The notes beneath the pieces are model-generated. The model did not search any database, had not been told where the DNA came from, and was given only the letters and a program-made list of their open reading frames with translations. A stretch of DNA of 34,524 nt from [Phormidium] sp. LEGE 05292 (lineage in GTDB: Bacteria > Cyanobacteriota > Cyanobacteriia > Cyanobacteriales > Aerosakkonemataceae): contig NZ_JADEWG010000071.1 of assembly GCF_015207735.1 (NCBI RefSeq), positions 1 to 34,524 on the forward strand. Direction: 5' to 3'. A program made the position numbers and the translations under genes. Positions 1 to 9,668 of the stretch are shown here, piece after piece (the stretch's first letter is position 1; every line of letters begins with the position of its first letter).

Positions 1-25
1 CCCCTGCTCCCCTGCACCCCTGCCT
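1..25. repeat. STRR tract, CCCCTGCT-type 8-mers
   Basis: Three imperfect copies of an 8-mer (CCCCTGCT, CCCCTGCA, CCCCTGCC) run into the left edge, just after the gltD stop codon. The same repeat type recurs near 18.5, 22.8 and 30.7 kb. Short tandemly repeated repeats of this kind are common between cyanobacterial genes. The tract continues outside the window, so its full length is unknown. Confidence 0.7.
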
Positions 26-30
26 TCAAA

Positions 31-1515
31 CTACGGTAAGTCAGTACTTCCCATTAAATACAAATCGCATTCACGGGCAGCACCTCGACCTTCGTTGAAA
101 GCCCAAACGACGAGGCTTTGACCGCGACGACAGTCACCAGCGGCGAACACACCGGGAATGCTGGTATTGTATTTACCGTAGTCGGCTTTGACATTGCTGC
201 GGGCATCGCGTTCCAAGCCAAGGGCATCTAGCAGCGGTTGTTCTGGCCCCAAAAAGCCCATTGCTAAAAGCACAAGTTGGGCGGGAATGACTTTTTCCGT
301 ACCTGGGATGTGTTTGGGAATAAACTGACCTTTTTCGTTTTTCTCCCATTGCACCTGTACAGTATGAACGGCTTTGACATTGCCGTTTTCGTCACCTTCA
401 AACTTGGTGGCTGTAGTGGTATAAACACGGGGATCATCACCAAATTTCGCTGCTGCTTCCTCTTGTCCGTAGTCCATTTTATAAACTTTCGGCCATTCGG
501 GCCAAGGGTTGTCCGCTGCCCGTTCTGAGGGTGGCTGGGGTAAAATTTCCACTTGGACGAGGCTGTTGCAGCCGTGACGAATGGAAGTTCCTACGCAGTC
601 CGTTCCGGTATCGCCACCACCGATAATTACCACGTCCTTACCTTGAGCAGAAATGAAGCCGCCATTTTGACTTTTATCTAAAACTGCCTTGGTGTTAGCG
701 GTGAGGAAGTCCATTGCGAAGTAAATACCTTTTAATTCGCGTCCTTCAATGGGGAGATCTCTAGGTTTAGTGGCTCCTGTACAAAGTATTACCGAGTCAA
801 ATTCTTTCAGCAATTGCTCAGAAGTAATATCTTTGCCAACTTCCGTGTTGCAGACAAACTTCACGCCTTCATCTTCCAAGACTTTCAGGCGACGGAGGAC
901 TACTTGCTCTTTGTCCAATTTCATGTTAGGAATTCCGTACATGAGCAATCCGCCTGGACGATCGGCCCTTTCAAACACAGTCACCCAATGTCCGGCTTTG
1001 TTGAGTTGAGCAGCGGCGCTAAGTCCAGCAGGGCCCGATCCGATGATCGCAACTTTTTTTCCAGTCCGCTTAGTGGGTGGATCTGCGACGATCCAGCCTT
1101 CATCCCAGCCTTTTTCTGCGATCGAATACTCAATATTTTTAATCGTAACAGGTGGGTTGTGAATACCCAAAACACAAGCGCCTTCGCAGGGTGCAGGACA
1201 AACTCTTCCGGTAAACTCAGGGAAGTTGTTAGTTTTGTGCAGGCGATCGAGTGCTTCGCGCCAAAGTCCGCGATAAACTAAATCATTCCATTCTGGAATC
1301 AAATTATTAATTGGACAACCGCTTGCCATTCCACTAATGACAGTTCCCGTGTGGCAAAATGGCACGCCGCAGTCCATACACCTTGCGCCTTGGGTGCGGA
1401 GGTTTTCTTCTGCCATTGGCAGGTGAAACTCGTCCCAGTTGCGAATGCGATCGATCGGTTCAACTTCCGATGCTACTTCCCGAAGAAATTCGATAAATCC
1501 TGTTGGTTTTCCCAT
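31..1515 (-). CDS. gltD: Glutamate synthase small subunit (NAD(P)H-GOGAT beta)
   Basis: This 494-residue flavoprotein takes electrons from NAD(P)H and passes them through FAD and Fe-S clusters to GltB for glutamate synthesis from glutamine and 2-oxoglutarate. The N-terminal Cys-rich region holds CMDCGVPFC (Cys46, 49, 54), Cys67 and CPAPCEGAC (Cys106, 110, 114), the ligands of two [4Fe-4S] clusters. An FAD dinucleotide fold starts at GSGPAG (159-164), a second, NAD(P)H-type fold at GGGDTG (about residue 299), and the C-terminal FAD motif is [11 protein letters not shown]. Length is normal for the family. The partner gltB lies on the same strand but about 3.5 kb upstream, with seven accessory genes in between; a 38-bp gap separates it from the nearest of these, so it may depend on read-through. 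Identification is firm; whether NADH or NADPH is used cannot be read from the sequence. Confidence 0.97.
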   Translation of the reverse strand: MGKPTGFIEFLREVASEVEPIDRIRNWDEFHLPMAEENLRTQGARCMDCGVPFCHTGTVISGMASGCPINNLIPEWNDLVYRGLWREALDRLHKTNNFPEFTGRVCPAPCEGACVLGIHNPPVTIKNIEYSIAEKGWDEGWIVADPPTKRTGKKVAIIGSGPAGLSAAAQLNKAGHWVTVFERADRPGGLLMYGIPNMKLDKEQVVLRRLKVLEDEGVKFVCNTEVGKDITSEQLLKEFDSVILCTGATKPRDLPIEGRELKGIYFAMDFLTANTKAVLDKSQNGGFISAQGKDVVIIGGGDTGTDCVGTSIRHGCNSLVQVEILPQPPSERAADNPWPEWPKVYKMDYGQEEAAAKFGDDPRVYTTTATKFEGDENGNVKAVHTVQVQWEKNEKGQFIPKHIPGTEKVIPAQLVLLAMGFLGPEQPLLDALGLERDARSNVKADYGKYNTSIPGVFAAGDCRRGQSLVVWAFNEGRGAARECDLYLMGSTDLP

Positions 1516-1553
1516 TGTTTGTTACCTCAAAAATTACAAAAGTTTATTATTAA

Positions 1554-1805
1554 TCAGTCGCTGAGATGCAATTTTCGCTTGACTTCAGCAAGTGAAATTG
1601 TTTGTGTTTGCTGACCGCGTTCATCCAATAGTGCCATCAACTTTTTGTTTTGGCGTGTTTTTACTACCTCGACCTCAAAATCATCAACCGCACTTAAAAT
1701 AAATTTACTGCCATCAGTGAGTTGCACAATTATATCCTCATCACGGGCTTGTTCTAATAACGCACGAATCTCAGCAGAATCTTCAGAAATTTCAACATTT
1801 TTCAT
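1554..1805 (-). CDS. Small acidic antitoxin-like protein
   Basis: This 83-residue protein is not recognised with certainty. It has an acidic N-terminal helix (about residues 5-25), a strand-rich centre (QLTDGSKFILSAVDDFEVEV) and a basic C-terminus (KRKLHLSD). Size, charge pattern and the phrase LALLDERG-like 'MALLDERGQQTQTISLAEVK' resemble small cyanobacterial antitoxin-type proteins that usually sit beside a short toxin. The ATG is preceded by GAGAGGAA about 10 bp upstream. It is the last gene of the block before gltD and follows the S1-domain gene by about 33 bp. No toxin of the usual RelE or PIN type is adjacent, so it may be an orphan. Antitoxin is an inference from size and context. Confidence 0.6.
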   Translation of the reverse strand: MKNVEISEDSAEIRALLEQARDEDIIVQLTDGSKFILSAVDDFEVEVVKTRQNKKLMALLDERGQQTQTISLAEVKRKLHLSD

Positions 1806-1838
1806 AATCCATATTCCTCTCCATGAATAAACAGTTTT

Positions 1839-2159
1839 TTATAGTTGATTGGCAACAGGAAGTTTTAACTTTACCAGTGATTTTTGTAGTACACTAGGTT
1901 TAACGCTTAACCAAATTTGATTGCGATCGTCTTCCGTGTATCCAACCACAACAGCGCCAACAGATGAGCCAATATCGGGATACATTTCTGGTGTCATCGA
2001 TCCTGTATCCAGAAAATCAGTAATTTGAATAATTCCTCTTACCTTTTCATCACCAATATCGACAAAAACTCCAAAAGGAGTATGAGCTTCAACTGTACCG
2101 TAGATTAATTTACCGAGTTGATATTTAGATTTTATCTGGTTCCAAAATTCTTCGTTCAT
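1839..2159 (-). CDS. Small S1-domain RNA-binding protein
   Basis: A 106-residue protein made almost entirely of one S1/OB-fold domain (about residues 17-90): GKLIYGTVEAHTPFGVFVDI is the classic first part (G-x-V-x-x-x-x-x-F-G-x-F-V-D) and the I-x-L-S-V-K end is also present. S1 domains bind single-stranded RNA in the cytoplasm. The ATG at 2159 is preferred over an in-frame TTG two codons upstream. It begins just beyond the stop codon of the 116-residue gene, so the two are probably translated together. Function is unknown; context allows an RNA-linked partner or immunity role for the upstream toxin-like protein, which is inference only. Confidence 0.72.
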   Translation of the reverse strand: MNEEFWNQIKSKYQLGKLIYGTVEAHTPFGVFVDIGDEKVRGIIQITDFLDTGSMTPEMYPDIGSSVGAVVVGYTEDDRNQIWLSVKPSVLQKSLVKLKLPVANQL

Positions 2160-2165
2160 AATCAA

Positions 2166-2516
2166 TTATTGCTGTTTGAGTACTCTTGGAAACTGGTTTA
2201 AGATGGGGAACAGATTGTGAGGAATTGCTAGTTCAATATTTGGCCCGCCCTGATAAGCTCTTTCAAGCGGCTTAAAATTTTGGTCATAAGTTTGTTTGTC
2301 TATTATTACCTCCAATATTCCTTGTTTGTAATGATTGTTATATTCTTCAGCCAGACTTCTAGAATTGGGTGCTGCAAAGTAGCATTTACCATCTAAATAA
2401 GGGGGATTGTTGGGAAAGTCTACTGCTTGAAAACCATCTTTTAGTAATTTCTCAGCTTTACCTGGTTGGGGAGCTTTATAGATTGTAACTGTCTGTTGAA
2501 AAATAGTTTGTGCCAT
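2166..2516 (-). CDS. Hypothetical protein, toxin-like
   Basis: A 116-residue protein with no signal peptide or membrane segment. Features that can be seen are GFQAVDFPNNPPYLDGKCYF (residues about 28-48), AEEYNNHY (about 55-63), and YQGGPNIELAIPHNLF near the C-terminus. The pattern of an early Tyr, a central aromatic/Ser segment and a late Glu before a hydrophobic strand is reminiscent of small ADP-ribosyltransferase-fold domains seen in polymorphic toxins, but the catalytic triad cannot be assigned with confidence. It is directly abutted by the S1-domain gene. A metabolic or structural protein cannot be excluded; I do not assign a function. Confidence 0.6.
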   Translation of the reverse strand: MAQTIFQQTVTIYKAPQPGKAEKLLKDGFQAVDFPNNPPYLDGKCYFAAPNSRSLAEEYNNHYKQGILEVIIDKQTYDQNFKPLERAYQGGPNIELAIPHNLFPILNQFPRVLKQQ

Positions 2517-2545
2517 TTATAAAGTAAGAATGAGAACGCCATAAC

Positions 2546-2788
2546 TCATGAAGTTTTCCCAGACTTACTGGCAATGTATTCCTGAATAGTTTGATAGTCT
2601 CCCCTTTGATATGCTTTTCTCGCTTCTTCAATGTCTGCCATAACTTGTGGTTCTTGTTCTAGTGATTCTTCTGATTCAAACACCAAATCCTCTAAAATTT
2701 CTAAAAGTTCACGCTTTTTTTCCAAATCTAGAGATGTAATTGCTTCAACCAATGATTCAAAGGGAACGTTAAATTTAACTATTGTCAT
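2546..2788 (-). CDS. Small antitoxin-like protein
   Basis: An 80-residue acidic protein. The first half is helical (SLVEAITSLDLEKKRELLEILEDLVFE), the second half ends in EEARKAYQRGDYQTIQEYI, a tail often found on small cyanobacterial antitoxin-like proteins that pair with RelE/ParE-type toxins. The ATG has a good Shine-Dalgarno (AGAGGA about 6 bp upstream). It follows the DUF433 gene with a 10-bp gap, so both are probably co-transcribed. No cognate RelE/ParE toxin is visible next to it. The antitoxin label rests on memory of similar proteins and on context. Confidence 0.62.
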   Translation of the reverse strand: MTIVKFNVPFESLVEAITSLDLEKKRELLEILEDLVFESEESLEQEPQVMADIEEARKAYQRGDYQTIQEYIASKSGKTS

Positions 2789-2798
2789 TTTTTCCTCT

Positions 2799-3089
2799 TT
2801 AGTTTAATGGTGCATAAGCCTCGAAATCTGCTAAGGGTTCGTCAAAATCATCTGACATTTCAATTAAGCCTTTTGCACTCCCAAATTTAGGGCGTGTTTC
2901 TGCTGCAAAAGCAAGGCAAGCTTTGATATCATCAGATGTAAGTTCAGAAAAGTCTTCTAAAATCTCCTCTTCAGTCATTCCACCAGCGAGATATTCCAAA
3001 ATATCATACACAGTAATTCGCATTCCTCGAATACAAGGGTTGCCACTGCGTTTTCCCGGTTCAATTGTAATAATTTTCTGGTAATCCAT
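2799..3089 (-). CDS. DUF433 family protein (antitoxin-like)
   Basis: A 96-residue protein with the DUF433 signature: I-x-x-x-P-x-x-x-x-G-x-P-C-I-R-G-x-R at residues 7-24 (GKRSGNPCIRGMRITVYDIL) followed by LAGGMTEEEILEDFSELTSDDIKACLAFA, a winged-helix type arrangement. DUF433 proteins are usually encoded next to a DUF5615 PIN-like toxin (Mut7-C type) and act as the antitoxin or DNA-binding half. Here no such toxin follows; the next gene is an antitoxin-like protein instead, so this is either an orphan or a rearranged module. It sits between the HEPN gene and the small gene downstream, all on one strand. Confidence 0.85.
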   Translation of the reverse strand: MDYQKIITIEPGKRSGNPCIRGMRITVYDILEYLAGGMTEEEILEDFSELTSDDIKACLAFAAETRPKFGSAKGLIEMSDDFDEPLADFEAYAPLN

Positions 3090-3142
3090 AAGTTATTAAC
3101 CTTGCCATAAATTCCTATATTAACCGTAGTTATTTTTTTGAA

Positions 3143-3859
3143 TTAAGGAGATCGTTTATATTTTTTTTGCTGGATGTAGTCATCTATATTATTGAGTAAA
3201 TCCTGCAAGTAGGTAATAACGTCATTTTTAATCTCTATCAACTCTCTCATAACTTTATTACTAGATGCTTGGCAAAATGAAGCATTACCATGTGCTAAAT
3301 CACATCTCATTTTGACTACGTGATCCAAGACGTACTTTACTCGTTTCTTATCAACTGTTATTTTGCCAAAGAAACCATAGTTTCTAATTATTTGCTCGAT
3401 TTTTTCAGCGTTTAAATTTCCAGATATTAGAAAATTTAGCTTATCTTTTTCTAATTTTATTGGTAAATTTTCTATTACAGAATTTAAAATTTCTTGAATG
3501 TTTTTAACGACATTCTTTTTAGTTATAGGAAGCTTTGTGAAGCTATCACTTTGATATTCCAACCATATAGATTGGATATTTTTATTTAAATCCTTGTAAA
3601 TTAAACCGTCATCATGAATAGCATCATAGATGGCTAAAATACCATTACGAACTGATGATTCTATCAGATTATATAGAATCAAGTAACAACTCGCCTTCAA
3701 TATTTTTTTAAGGTCACTGTCTACATCACAAGTATCTCCATCTGGAAGCGAGAGTGAGTTAAATTTATGAGTTTCGAGCTTGTCAATCGCACTAACAAGC
3801 GTAAAGTACTTCTCCACTTCTTCCACTCTGTTCTTGAACTCATCTAAGCAATCTTTCAT
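3143..3859 (-). CDS. HEPN domain protein, MAE_28990/MAE_18760-like
   Basis: A 238-residue all-alpha protein that matches the HEPN superfamily. The hallmark R-x4-H motif is present at Arg185-CDLA-His190, preceded by a long helix (YVLDHVVKMR), and the N-terminal helix pair carries YLILYNLIESSVRNGI (about 59-74), typical of the MAE_28990/MAE_18760-like family. Many HEPN proteins with this motif are metal-independent RNases used in toxin-antitoxin, abortive infection and CRISPR systems. Its ATG overlaps the stop of the upstream DUF262 gene by 4 bp (ATGA), so the two are translationally coupled. RNase activity is inferred from the motif. It is the likeliest effector of the block. Confidence 0.82.
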   Translation of the reverse strand: MKDCLDEFKNRVEEVEKYFTLVSAIDKLETHKFNSLSLPDGDTCDVDSDLKKILKASCYLILYNLIESSVRNGILAIYDAIHDDGLIYKDLNKNIQSIWLEYQSDSFTKLPITKKNVVKNIQEILNSVIENLPIKLEKDKLNFLISGNLNAEKIEQIIRNYGFFGKITVDKKRVKYVLDHVVKMRCDLAHGNASFCQASSNKVMRELIEIKNDVITYLQDLLNNIDDYIQQKKYKRSP

Positions 3860-4968
3860 TTTTTATTAATCAGCTTATTTTTCACGTAATCAATTCTTTC
3901 TCTCATATTATCGGGTTTATGAGTTTGATACCGACCTATCGGAATTTTAAAATTTCCACACTGGTTATTTCCTTCTGAATCCGTCCATATTTTTTGAACA
4001 ATGTTATAGGGAATTTGCTTAAGAGCTAGATAGGAACCAACCGCAATTGCCTCAAAATAAGGTCTTGAAGTTTCTTCAGAATATGAATATTTAGCAAACC
4101 CACTTGGAAAAGTTTTTTCTACAAAATCCAGCATTTTCTCAAAATCTTGCTTTTTCTGATTCATTTCTGCCTCTGCCTCACTAGCATTTGAGTTTTTTAG
4201 CTGCAAGTATTCATCTAGAAATCTCTCTACCCCTGTATCCTCTAAACTTGCACCATCATCAAGTCTAAAATCAGGGTAAGTCTCTGAAAAAGCAAAAAAT
4301 CTTAAGACAAGTTCAGCTTCTTCTTGTCTATTTTTAAAGTGATAACCTACAGGACATAATTTTTTAAATTTTGTATTTGCAGAACACTCAAATACAAAAT
4401 CATTGAAAGCACCCTTGAAAATACCTTTCCTTTTCTCCATAGGAAATAAGGGAAGGCTACTTGTATTAATACGATCAAACATATCATTTCTAACTTCTTG
4501 ATCTGCCTTGGAAGACAAAACAATCATCCTCATAGGTGTGTTTTTTAATTTTCTCTGCCGAGACGGTAGAAAGTCTTCAAAGCTAAAGCCATTTAATTGA
4601 TCCAGAGTAACAAGATTTCTCAATTTTAATTCGTTAGCTAGAAATCTTGCTAACGTTCTCACTCTTTGAGAACCATCAACAATTTCTAGCCTCCCTGTTT
4701 CTTGAATCTCTGCAACAAAAATCAGGGGTATAGGCAGTCCTAATATAATTGACTCTATTAACCTTGATTGGCGGCGTTCATCCCAAACGAATTCTCTCTG
4801 ATATTCGGGAACATAAATTTCATTTTTGTCATCATCTAGACCCCTAACGTATTTATCAACAATGTATTCAATTGTGAACTCTCGCGTATCGTAGTCAACA
4901 CTCTGCTTTTTATCCTCTATTTGTGATTCTGCTTTGTCAATTCTGTCTTTTATAGTAATAGGTTTCAT
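3856..4968 (-). CDS. DUF262 (GmrSD N-terminal / ParB-like) protein
   Basis: A 370-residue protein with a DUF262 domain at its N-terminus: the motif YQREFVW (56-62), helix RRQSRLIESIILGLPIP (65-81) and the catalytic-type motif IVDGSQR (96-102; usually DGQQR). DUF262 is a ParB/Srx-fold domain that binds or hydrolyses nucleotides in GmrSD and related anti-phage nucleases. The C-terminal DUF1524 His-Me nuclease half of GmrS-GmrD fusions is absent; instead an uncharacterised helical half follows and the HEPN gene overlaps by 4 bp. The ATG is chosen because it is preceded by GTGAGGG and matches the domain start; an in-frame TTG 14 codons upstream is weaker. The Ser in DGSQR is a small departure from the usual Gln. 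It lies 71 bp after gltB. Confidence 0.85.
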   Translation of the reverse strand: MKPITIKDRIDKAESQIEDKKQSVDYDTREFTIEYIVDKYVRGLDDDKNEIYVPEYQREFVWDERRQSRLIESIILGLPIPLIFVAEIQETGRLEIVDGSQRVRTLARFLANELKLRNLVTLDQLNGFSFEDFLPSRQRKLKNTPMRMIVLSSKADQEVRNDMFDRINTSSLPLFPMEKRKGIFKGAFNDFVFECSANTKFKKLCPVGYHFKNRQEEAELVLRFFAFSETYPDFRLDDGASLEDTGVERFLDEYLQLKNSNASEAEAEMNQKKQDFEKMLDFVEKTFPSGFAKYSYSEETSRPYFEAIAVGSYLALKQIPYNIVQKIWTDSEGNNQCGNFKIPIGRYQTHKPDNMRERIDYVKNKLINKK

Positions 4969-5039
4969 ACAATTATTTACCCTCACTAAAGGAAGTATAA
5001 CAAGGAGCAATAAGCCCCCTGTTTGTTCACATTAAAACT

Positions 5040-8000
5040 CTAGCTTCCGCCAATCCGAGAAACGTCACGGGCGTTTTCTTCAAAGGCTGCGGCTAATGCT
5101 TCGTCTCCGCTTAAGCCGGATTCAAATGCACGTTTTAAGCATTCGAGGACTCGTTTGTAGTCGCGGGGCATGACTTTGACGAATTTGAATACCATTTCTT
5201 CCCAATTGTCAAGTACTTTGGCGGCTTTTTGGCTTCCGGTGTATTCGCGGTGTTTTTGGATCATTTGGTGGATGGTTTCGATGTCTTCTTCGTCGAGGGG
5301 TTCGATGTCCGCCATTTGGGTGTTGCAGCGGGTGGCGAAGTCGCCTGTTTCGTCGAGGATGTAGGCTACTCCTCCACTCATTCCGGCGGCGAAGTTGCGT
5401 CCGGTTTTTCCTAAGACTACGACTTTTCCGCCTGTCATGTATTCGCAACCGTGATCTCCGACGGCTTCGACGACGGTGTTTACGCCGGAGTTGCGGACGC
5501 AGAAGCGTTCGCCAGCGATACCGTTGATGTATGCTTCGCCTTTTGTTGCGCCGTAGAAGGCGACGTTTCCAATGATGATGTTTTCTTCGGGGACGAAGGT
5601 TGAGGTTTTGGGGGGGTAAACGATGATTTTTCCACCGCTTAAGCCTTTTCCTAAGTAGTCGTTTGCATCGCCTTCTAATTCTAAGGTTACGCCTTTGGGG
5701 ACGAATGCGCCGAAGCTTTGTCCTGCACTTCCTTGGAAATGTAGGTGTACTGTGTCTTCTGGAAGTCCTTCCCAGTGACGTTTGGTGATTTCGTTTCCTA
5801 AGATTGTTCCGACTACTCGGTTGATGTTTTTGATGGGTAGGGTGGCTTTTACTTTTTCGCCTTTTTCGATCGCATCCTTACACAAATCCAGCAATACTGT
5901 AATATCGAGGGATTTGTCTAAACCGTGATCTTGGGGAATCTGACAGTAACGACCAACTTCCGGGCCGACTTCCGGTTGATATAAAATCTTAGAAAGGTCG
6001 ATGTTTTTGGCTTTCCAATGTTCGACGGCTTTTTTCGGTTCTAAAACATCTGTCCGTCCAACCATTTCGCTGAGGTTGCGGAAACCAAGTTCCGCCATTA
6101 GTTCCCGAACTTCTTGGGCGATGAACTTCATAAAGTTTACCGTATGTTCGGGGTCGCCTGTGAATGCTTGGCGTAACTGTGGGTTTTGGGTTGCAATTCC
6201 GGCGGGGCAGGTGTTAAGGTGACAAACACGCATCATGATGCAACCGAGTGTTACCAAGGGTGCGGTTGCAAAACCGAATTCTTCTGCACCTAGTAAGGCT
6301 GCAACTACTACATCCCTTCCGGTTTTCATTTGTCCGTCGGTTTCTACGGCGATGCGACTGCGTAAGTTGTTTAAAACTAAGGTTTGGTGAGTTTCGGCGA
6401 GTCCGAGTTCCCAAGGTAAACCTGCGTGTTTGATGGAGGTTTGCGGTGATGCGCCTGTTCCTCCGTCATAACCGGAGATTAACACAACGTCGGCGTGGGC
6501 TTTGGCTACACCTGCTGCGATCGTACCTACTCCAACTTCCGAAACTAATTTTACACTAACCCTCGCTTCCCGATTCGCATTCTTTAAATCGTGAATCAGT
6601 TCCGCCAAATCTTCAATCGAGTAAATGTCATGGTGAGGCGGTGGCGAAATTAAACCTACTCCGGGGGTTGAGTGACGAACCTTCGCAATCCAAGGATACA
6701 CTTTTCGTCCGGGTAATTGTCCGCCTTCTCCCGGTTTCGCCCCTTGCGCCATTTTAATTTGTAATTCCCGCGCTTGGGAAAGATACAAACTCGTTACGCC
6801 AAAACGTCCTGATGCTACTTGTTTGATTGCACTATTCTTGGAGTCGCCTTGTTCGTTTGTCCAAGTGTAACGTTCTGGATCTTCTCCGCCTTCTCCTGTG
6901 TTAGACTTGCCTCCGATGCGGTTCATGGCGATGGCGAGACTTTCATGGGCTTCTTGGGAAATTGAACCGTAACTCATTGCGCCTGTTTTGAAGCGTTTCA
7001 TGATTGCTTCTATCGGTTCAACTTCTTCGATGGGGATTGGTTGACGTTCTTTGAATTCTAATAATCCGCGCAAGGTGAAATGTTTTTTCCCTTGTTCGTT
7101 TACCAGTTTGGCGTATTGTTTGAAGGTTTCGTAACTTCCTGTCCGAACTGCTTTTTGTAAGGTGTGAATAGTTTCGGGACTAAATAAGTGCGCTTCACCT
7201 TCTTTGCGCCATTGATATTCGCCACCAACATCAAGGGTGTGTCCGTTGACTTCGCGATCGGGAAACGCATGAGAATGTCGTAAAATTGCTTCTTGAGCAA
7301 TTACTTCTAAGTCTGCACCTTCAATCCGCGATGCTGTCCAAGTAAAATATTTGTCGATGACTGTTTTGTTCAGTCCAATGGCTTCAAAAATTTGGGCACC
7401 ACGATAACTTTGAATGGTAGAAATCCCAATCTTGGAAGCGACTTTAATTACACCTTTGGTTGCTGCTTTGATGTAATTCTTACAAGCGGTTTTGTAATCA
7501 ACGTTGAGGATTAATCCTTCGTTAATCATATCTGCGATCGTCTCAAATGCAAGATATGGATTTATCGCGCCGCAACCATAACCAATTAAAGTTGCATAAT
7601 GATGTACTTCTCTCGGTTCACCTGATTCTAAAACTAATCCGACTCTGGTGCGCGTACCTTCCCGAATCAAGTGGTGATGTAAACCGGAAACTGCTAAAAG
7701 TGCAGGGATGGGGGCGTTTTCTTTGTCGATGTCTCTGTCGCTTAAGATGATTATACTCGCACCATCTGCGATCGCATCATTCGCCTTTTGGAAAATCTCT
7801 TCCATCGCACTTTCCAATCCCTTGACTCCCGCTTTGGGATCGAACAAAATTGGCAAAGTAATCGACTTAAATCCGCCTTCATTAATATATTTGAGTTTCG
7901 CCAATTCTTCATTACTCAGAATCGGAGTTTTCAACTCGATTAAATGACAGCTTTCGGGAACTGGGTTGAGTAAGTTTCTTTCTGCACCGATCGTAGTTTC

Positions 8001-9668
8001 TGCCGATGTGATAATCTCTTCTCTGATGGAATCTATCGGCGGATTTGTCACTTGAGCAAATAATTGCTTAAAGTAATCGTAGAGTATTTTTGGTCGATCG
8101 CTCAACACCGCCAAAGGTGTATCCGCACCCATCGCGCCAACTGCTTCCACTCCATCTCTCGCCATTGGAGTTAACAGCAACCGCAACTCTTCAAAGGTGT
8201 AACCGAATGCGGTTTGACGTTGGGTTAGGGAATAATGACTATCTGCTGTGGGTTGTTGTAGAGACGTTGCATGCAACGTCTCTACCGCCGCCGCGTTATC
8301 ATTTCCCAGTTTCGCCAGTTCTACCATGTTTTCCTTAATCCAATCGGCGTAAGGATGTTCGTTGGCAATTTTATTTTTGATTTCCTCGTCAGCGATGATT
8401 CTTCCTTCTTCCATATTGACGAGGAACATTCTTCCTGGTTCTAAGCGTCCTTTCACAGCTACCCTTTCTGGTTCAATGGGTAGAACTCCGGCTTCTGATG
8501 CCATAATTACTAAGTCGTCTTTGGTGACATAGTAACGAGAAGGACGTAAACCGTTGCGATCGAGCACTGCTCCCATCATCGTACCATCGGTGAATGCGAT
8601 CGAAGCAGGGCCGTCCCAAGGTTCCATCAAGCAAGAATGATACTTGTAAAATGCCTTTTTCTCTGGACTCATTGATTCATGCGCCGTCCAAGGTTCGGGA
8701 ATCATCATCATTACCGCATGAGGTAAGGAACGTCCCGCCAAAACCATTAATTCCAAAGCGTTATCGAAAATCAGCGAGTCACTTCCATCTATATTAATAA
8801 CTGGTTTGATCTTTTTAATGTCATCGCCAAACAATTCTGATTCAAACAAAGATTGTCTAGCGTGCATCCAGTTAATGTTACCCCGCAATGTGTTGATTTC
8901 GCCGTTGTGGGCGATGTAGCGGTAGGGGTGCGCTCTTTCCCAACTGGGGAAAGTATTTGTACTGAAGCGGGAGTGAACTAACGCCAATGCGCTTTCCATG
9001 TCAGGGTCGTGCAAGTCAGGGTAATATTGTCCTACTTGCACAGGCATTAACATTCCTTTGTAAACGATCGTCCGAGAAGATAAACTACTGGGATACCACA
9101 TTGGATCGATGTGAGACGCACGAATCGCTATATGAGTACGTTTGCGAATCACATAAAGTTTTCTCTCAAAAGCCCAGTCATCAACAAGATCAGCAGAACG
9201 TTGGATAAAAACCTGTCGCATGAAGGGTTCGCTGGACTTTGCTGTGTCACCCAATGATGAGTTATCTGTGGGTATGTCGCGCCAACCTAGTACTTTCTGT
9301 CCTTCTTCCGCGACAACAGCTGCAAAATATTCTTGAGCTTTTTGCCGAACCGCAGGATCGGGAGAACAGTATATCATCCCTACTCCATATTCTCCTGGTT
9401 CTGGCAGGGTAAAACCTTCTGCTGCTGTGACTTTCTGCAAAAACTTGTGCGGTACTTGCAGCAAAATACCTGCGCCGTCTCCGGTATTCGCTTCGCAACC
9501 GCAAGCGCCACGATGGTCTAAGTTTAAGAGAATTGTTAATCCTTGTTCTACGATTTCGTGAGATTTGTTGCCTTTCTGATGGACAATGAATCCCACACCG
9601 CAAGCATCATGTTCAAATTGGGGATCGTATAAGCCTTGTGTTTGAGGTACTGTGTTACTGTTCATCAT
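5040..9668 (-). CDS. gltB: Glutamate synthase large subunit (NAD(P)H-GOGAT alpha)
   Basis: A protein of about 1542 residues that hydrolyses glutamine and transfers the ammonia to 2-oxoglutarate. The class II glutaminase nucleophile is Cys23 in HDACGVGF, exposed after removal of a short propeptide. The FMN/2-oxoglutarate synthase domain includes [10 protein letters not shown] and the [3Fe-4S] ligands Cys1143, 1149 and 1154 (motif C-x5-C-H-L-N-T-C). The C-terminal GxGxG beta-helix domain has repeated Gly-rich turns. The ATG at 9668 (or the next codon, also ATG) is chosen; a TTG 11 codons upstream seems less likely and no strong ribosome site is visible. The presence of gltD argues for the pyridine-nucleotide type, though ferredoxin-type enzymes look alike. 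A perfect 28-bp palindrome encodes residues 462-471, just after the glutaminase domain; see the separate entry. Confidence 0.96.
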   Translation of the reverse strand: MMNSNTVPQTQGLYDPQFEHDACGVGFIVHQKGNKSHEIVEQGLTILLNLDHRGACGCEANTGDGAGILLQVPHKFLQKVTAAEGFTLPEPGEYGVGMIYCSPDPAVRQKAQEYFAAVVAEEGQKVLGWRDIPTDNSSLGDTAKSSEPFMRQVFIQRSADLVDDWAFERKLYVIRKRTHIAIRASHIDPMWYPSSLSSRTIVYKGMLMPVQVGQYYPDLHDPDMESALALVHSRFSTNTFPSWERAHPYRYIAHNGEINTLRGNINWMHARQSLFESELFGDDIKKIKPVINIDGSDSLIFDNALELMVLAGRSLPHAVMMMIPEPWTAHESMSPEKKAFYKYHSCLMEPWDGPASIAFTDGTMMGAVLDRNGLRPSRYYVTKDDLVIMASEAGVLPIEPERVAVKGRLEPGRMFLVNMEEGRIIADEEIKNKIANEHPYADWIKENMVELAKLGNDNAAAVETLHATSLQQPTADSHYSLTQRQTAFGYTFEELRLLLTPMARDGVEAVGAMGADTPLAVLSDRPKILYDYFKQLFAQVTNPPIDSIREEIITSAETTIGAERNLLNPVPESCHLIELKTPILSNEELAKLKYINEGGFKSITLPILFDPKAGVKGLESAMEEIFQKANDAIADGASIIILSDRDIDKENAPIPALLAVSGLHHHLIREGTRTRVGLVLESGEPREVHHYATLIGYGCGAINPYLAFETIADMINEGLILNVDYKTACKNYIKAATKGVIKVASKIGISTIQSYRGAQIFEAIGLNKTVIDKYFTWTASRIEGADLEVIAQEAILRHSHAFPDREVNGHTLDVGGEYQWRKEGEAHLFSPETIHTLQKAVRTGSYETFKQYAKLVNEQGKKHFTLRGLLEFKERQPIPIEEVEPIEAIMKRFKTGAMSYGSISQEAHESLAIAMNRIGGKSNTGEGGEDPERYTWTNEQGDSKNSAIKQVASGRFGVTSLYLSQARELQIKMAQGAKPGEGGQLPGRKVYPWIAKVRHSTPGVGLISPPPHHDIYSIEDLAELIHDLKNANREARVSVKLVSEVGVGTIAAGVAKAHADVVLISGYDGGTGASPQTSIKHAGLPWELGLAETHQTLVLNNLRSRIAVETDGQMKTGRDVVVAALLGAEEFGFATAPLVTLGCIMMRVCHLNTCPAGIATQNPQLRQAFTGDPEHTVNFMKFIAQEVRELMAELGFRNLSEMVGRTDVLEPKKAVEHWKAKNIDLSKILYQPEVGPEVGRYCQIPQDHGLDKSLDITVLLDLCKDAIEKGEKVKATLPIKNINRVVGTILGNEITKRHWEGLPEDTVHLHFQGSAGQSFGAFVPKGVTLELEGDANDYLGKGLSGGKIIVYPPKTSTFVPEENIIIGNVAFYGATKGEAYINGIAGERFCVRNSGVNTVVEAVGDHGCEYMTGGKVVVLGKTGRNFAAGMSGGVAYILDETGDFATRCNTQMADIEPLDEEDIETIHQMIQKHREYTGSQKAAKVLDNWEEMVFKFVKVMPRDYKRVLECLKRAFESGLSGDEALAAAFEENARDVSRIGGS
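8258..8285. repeat. Perfect 28-bp palindrome inside gltB
   Basis: The arms are GTAGAGACGTTGCA and its exact reverse complement, with no spacer. Sequences beginning GTAGAGACG are a familiar dispersed palindromic repeat between cyanobacterial genes. Here the element is in frame within gltB and encodes VETLHATSL (residues 462-470), an insertion-like stretch flanked by low-complexity NAAA and QQPT. It keeps the frame open on both strands. Confidence 0.9.

Noticed and set aside
814-1281. 155-codon open frame on the plus strand opposite gltD
   Set aside because: It lies wholly antisense to a well-supported gene and its translation has no domain-like features; it is a shadow of gltD codon use.
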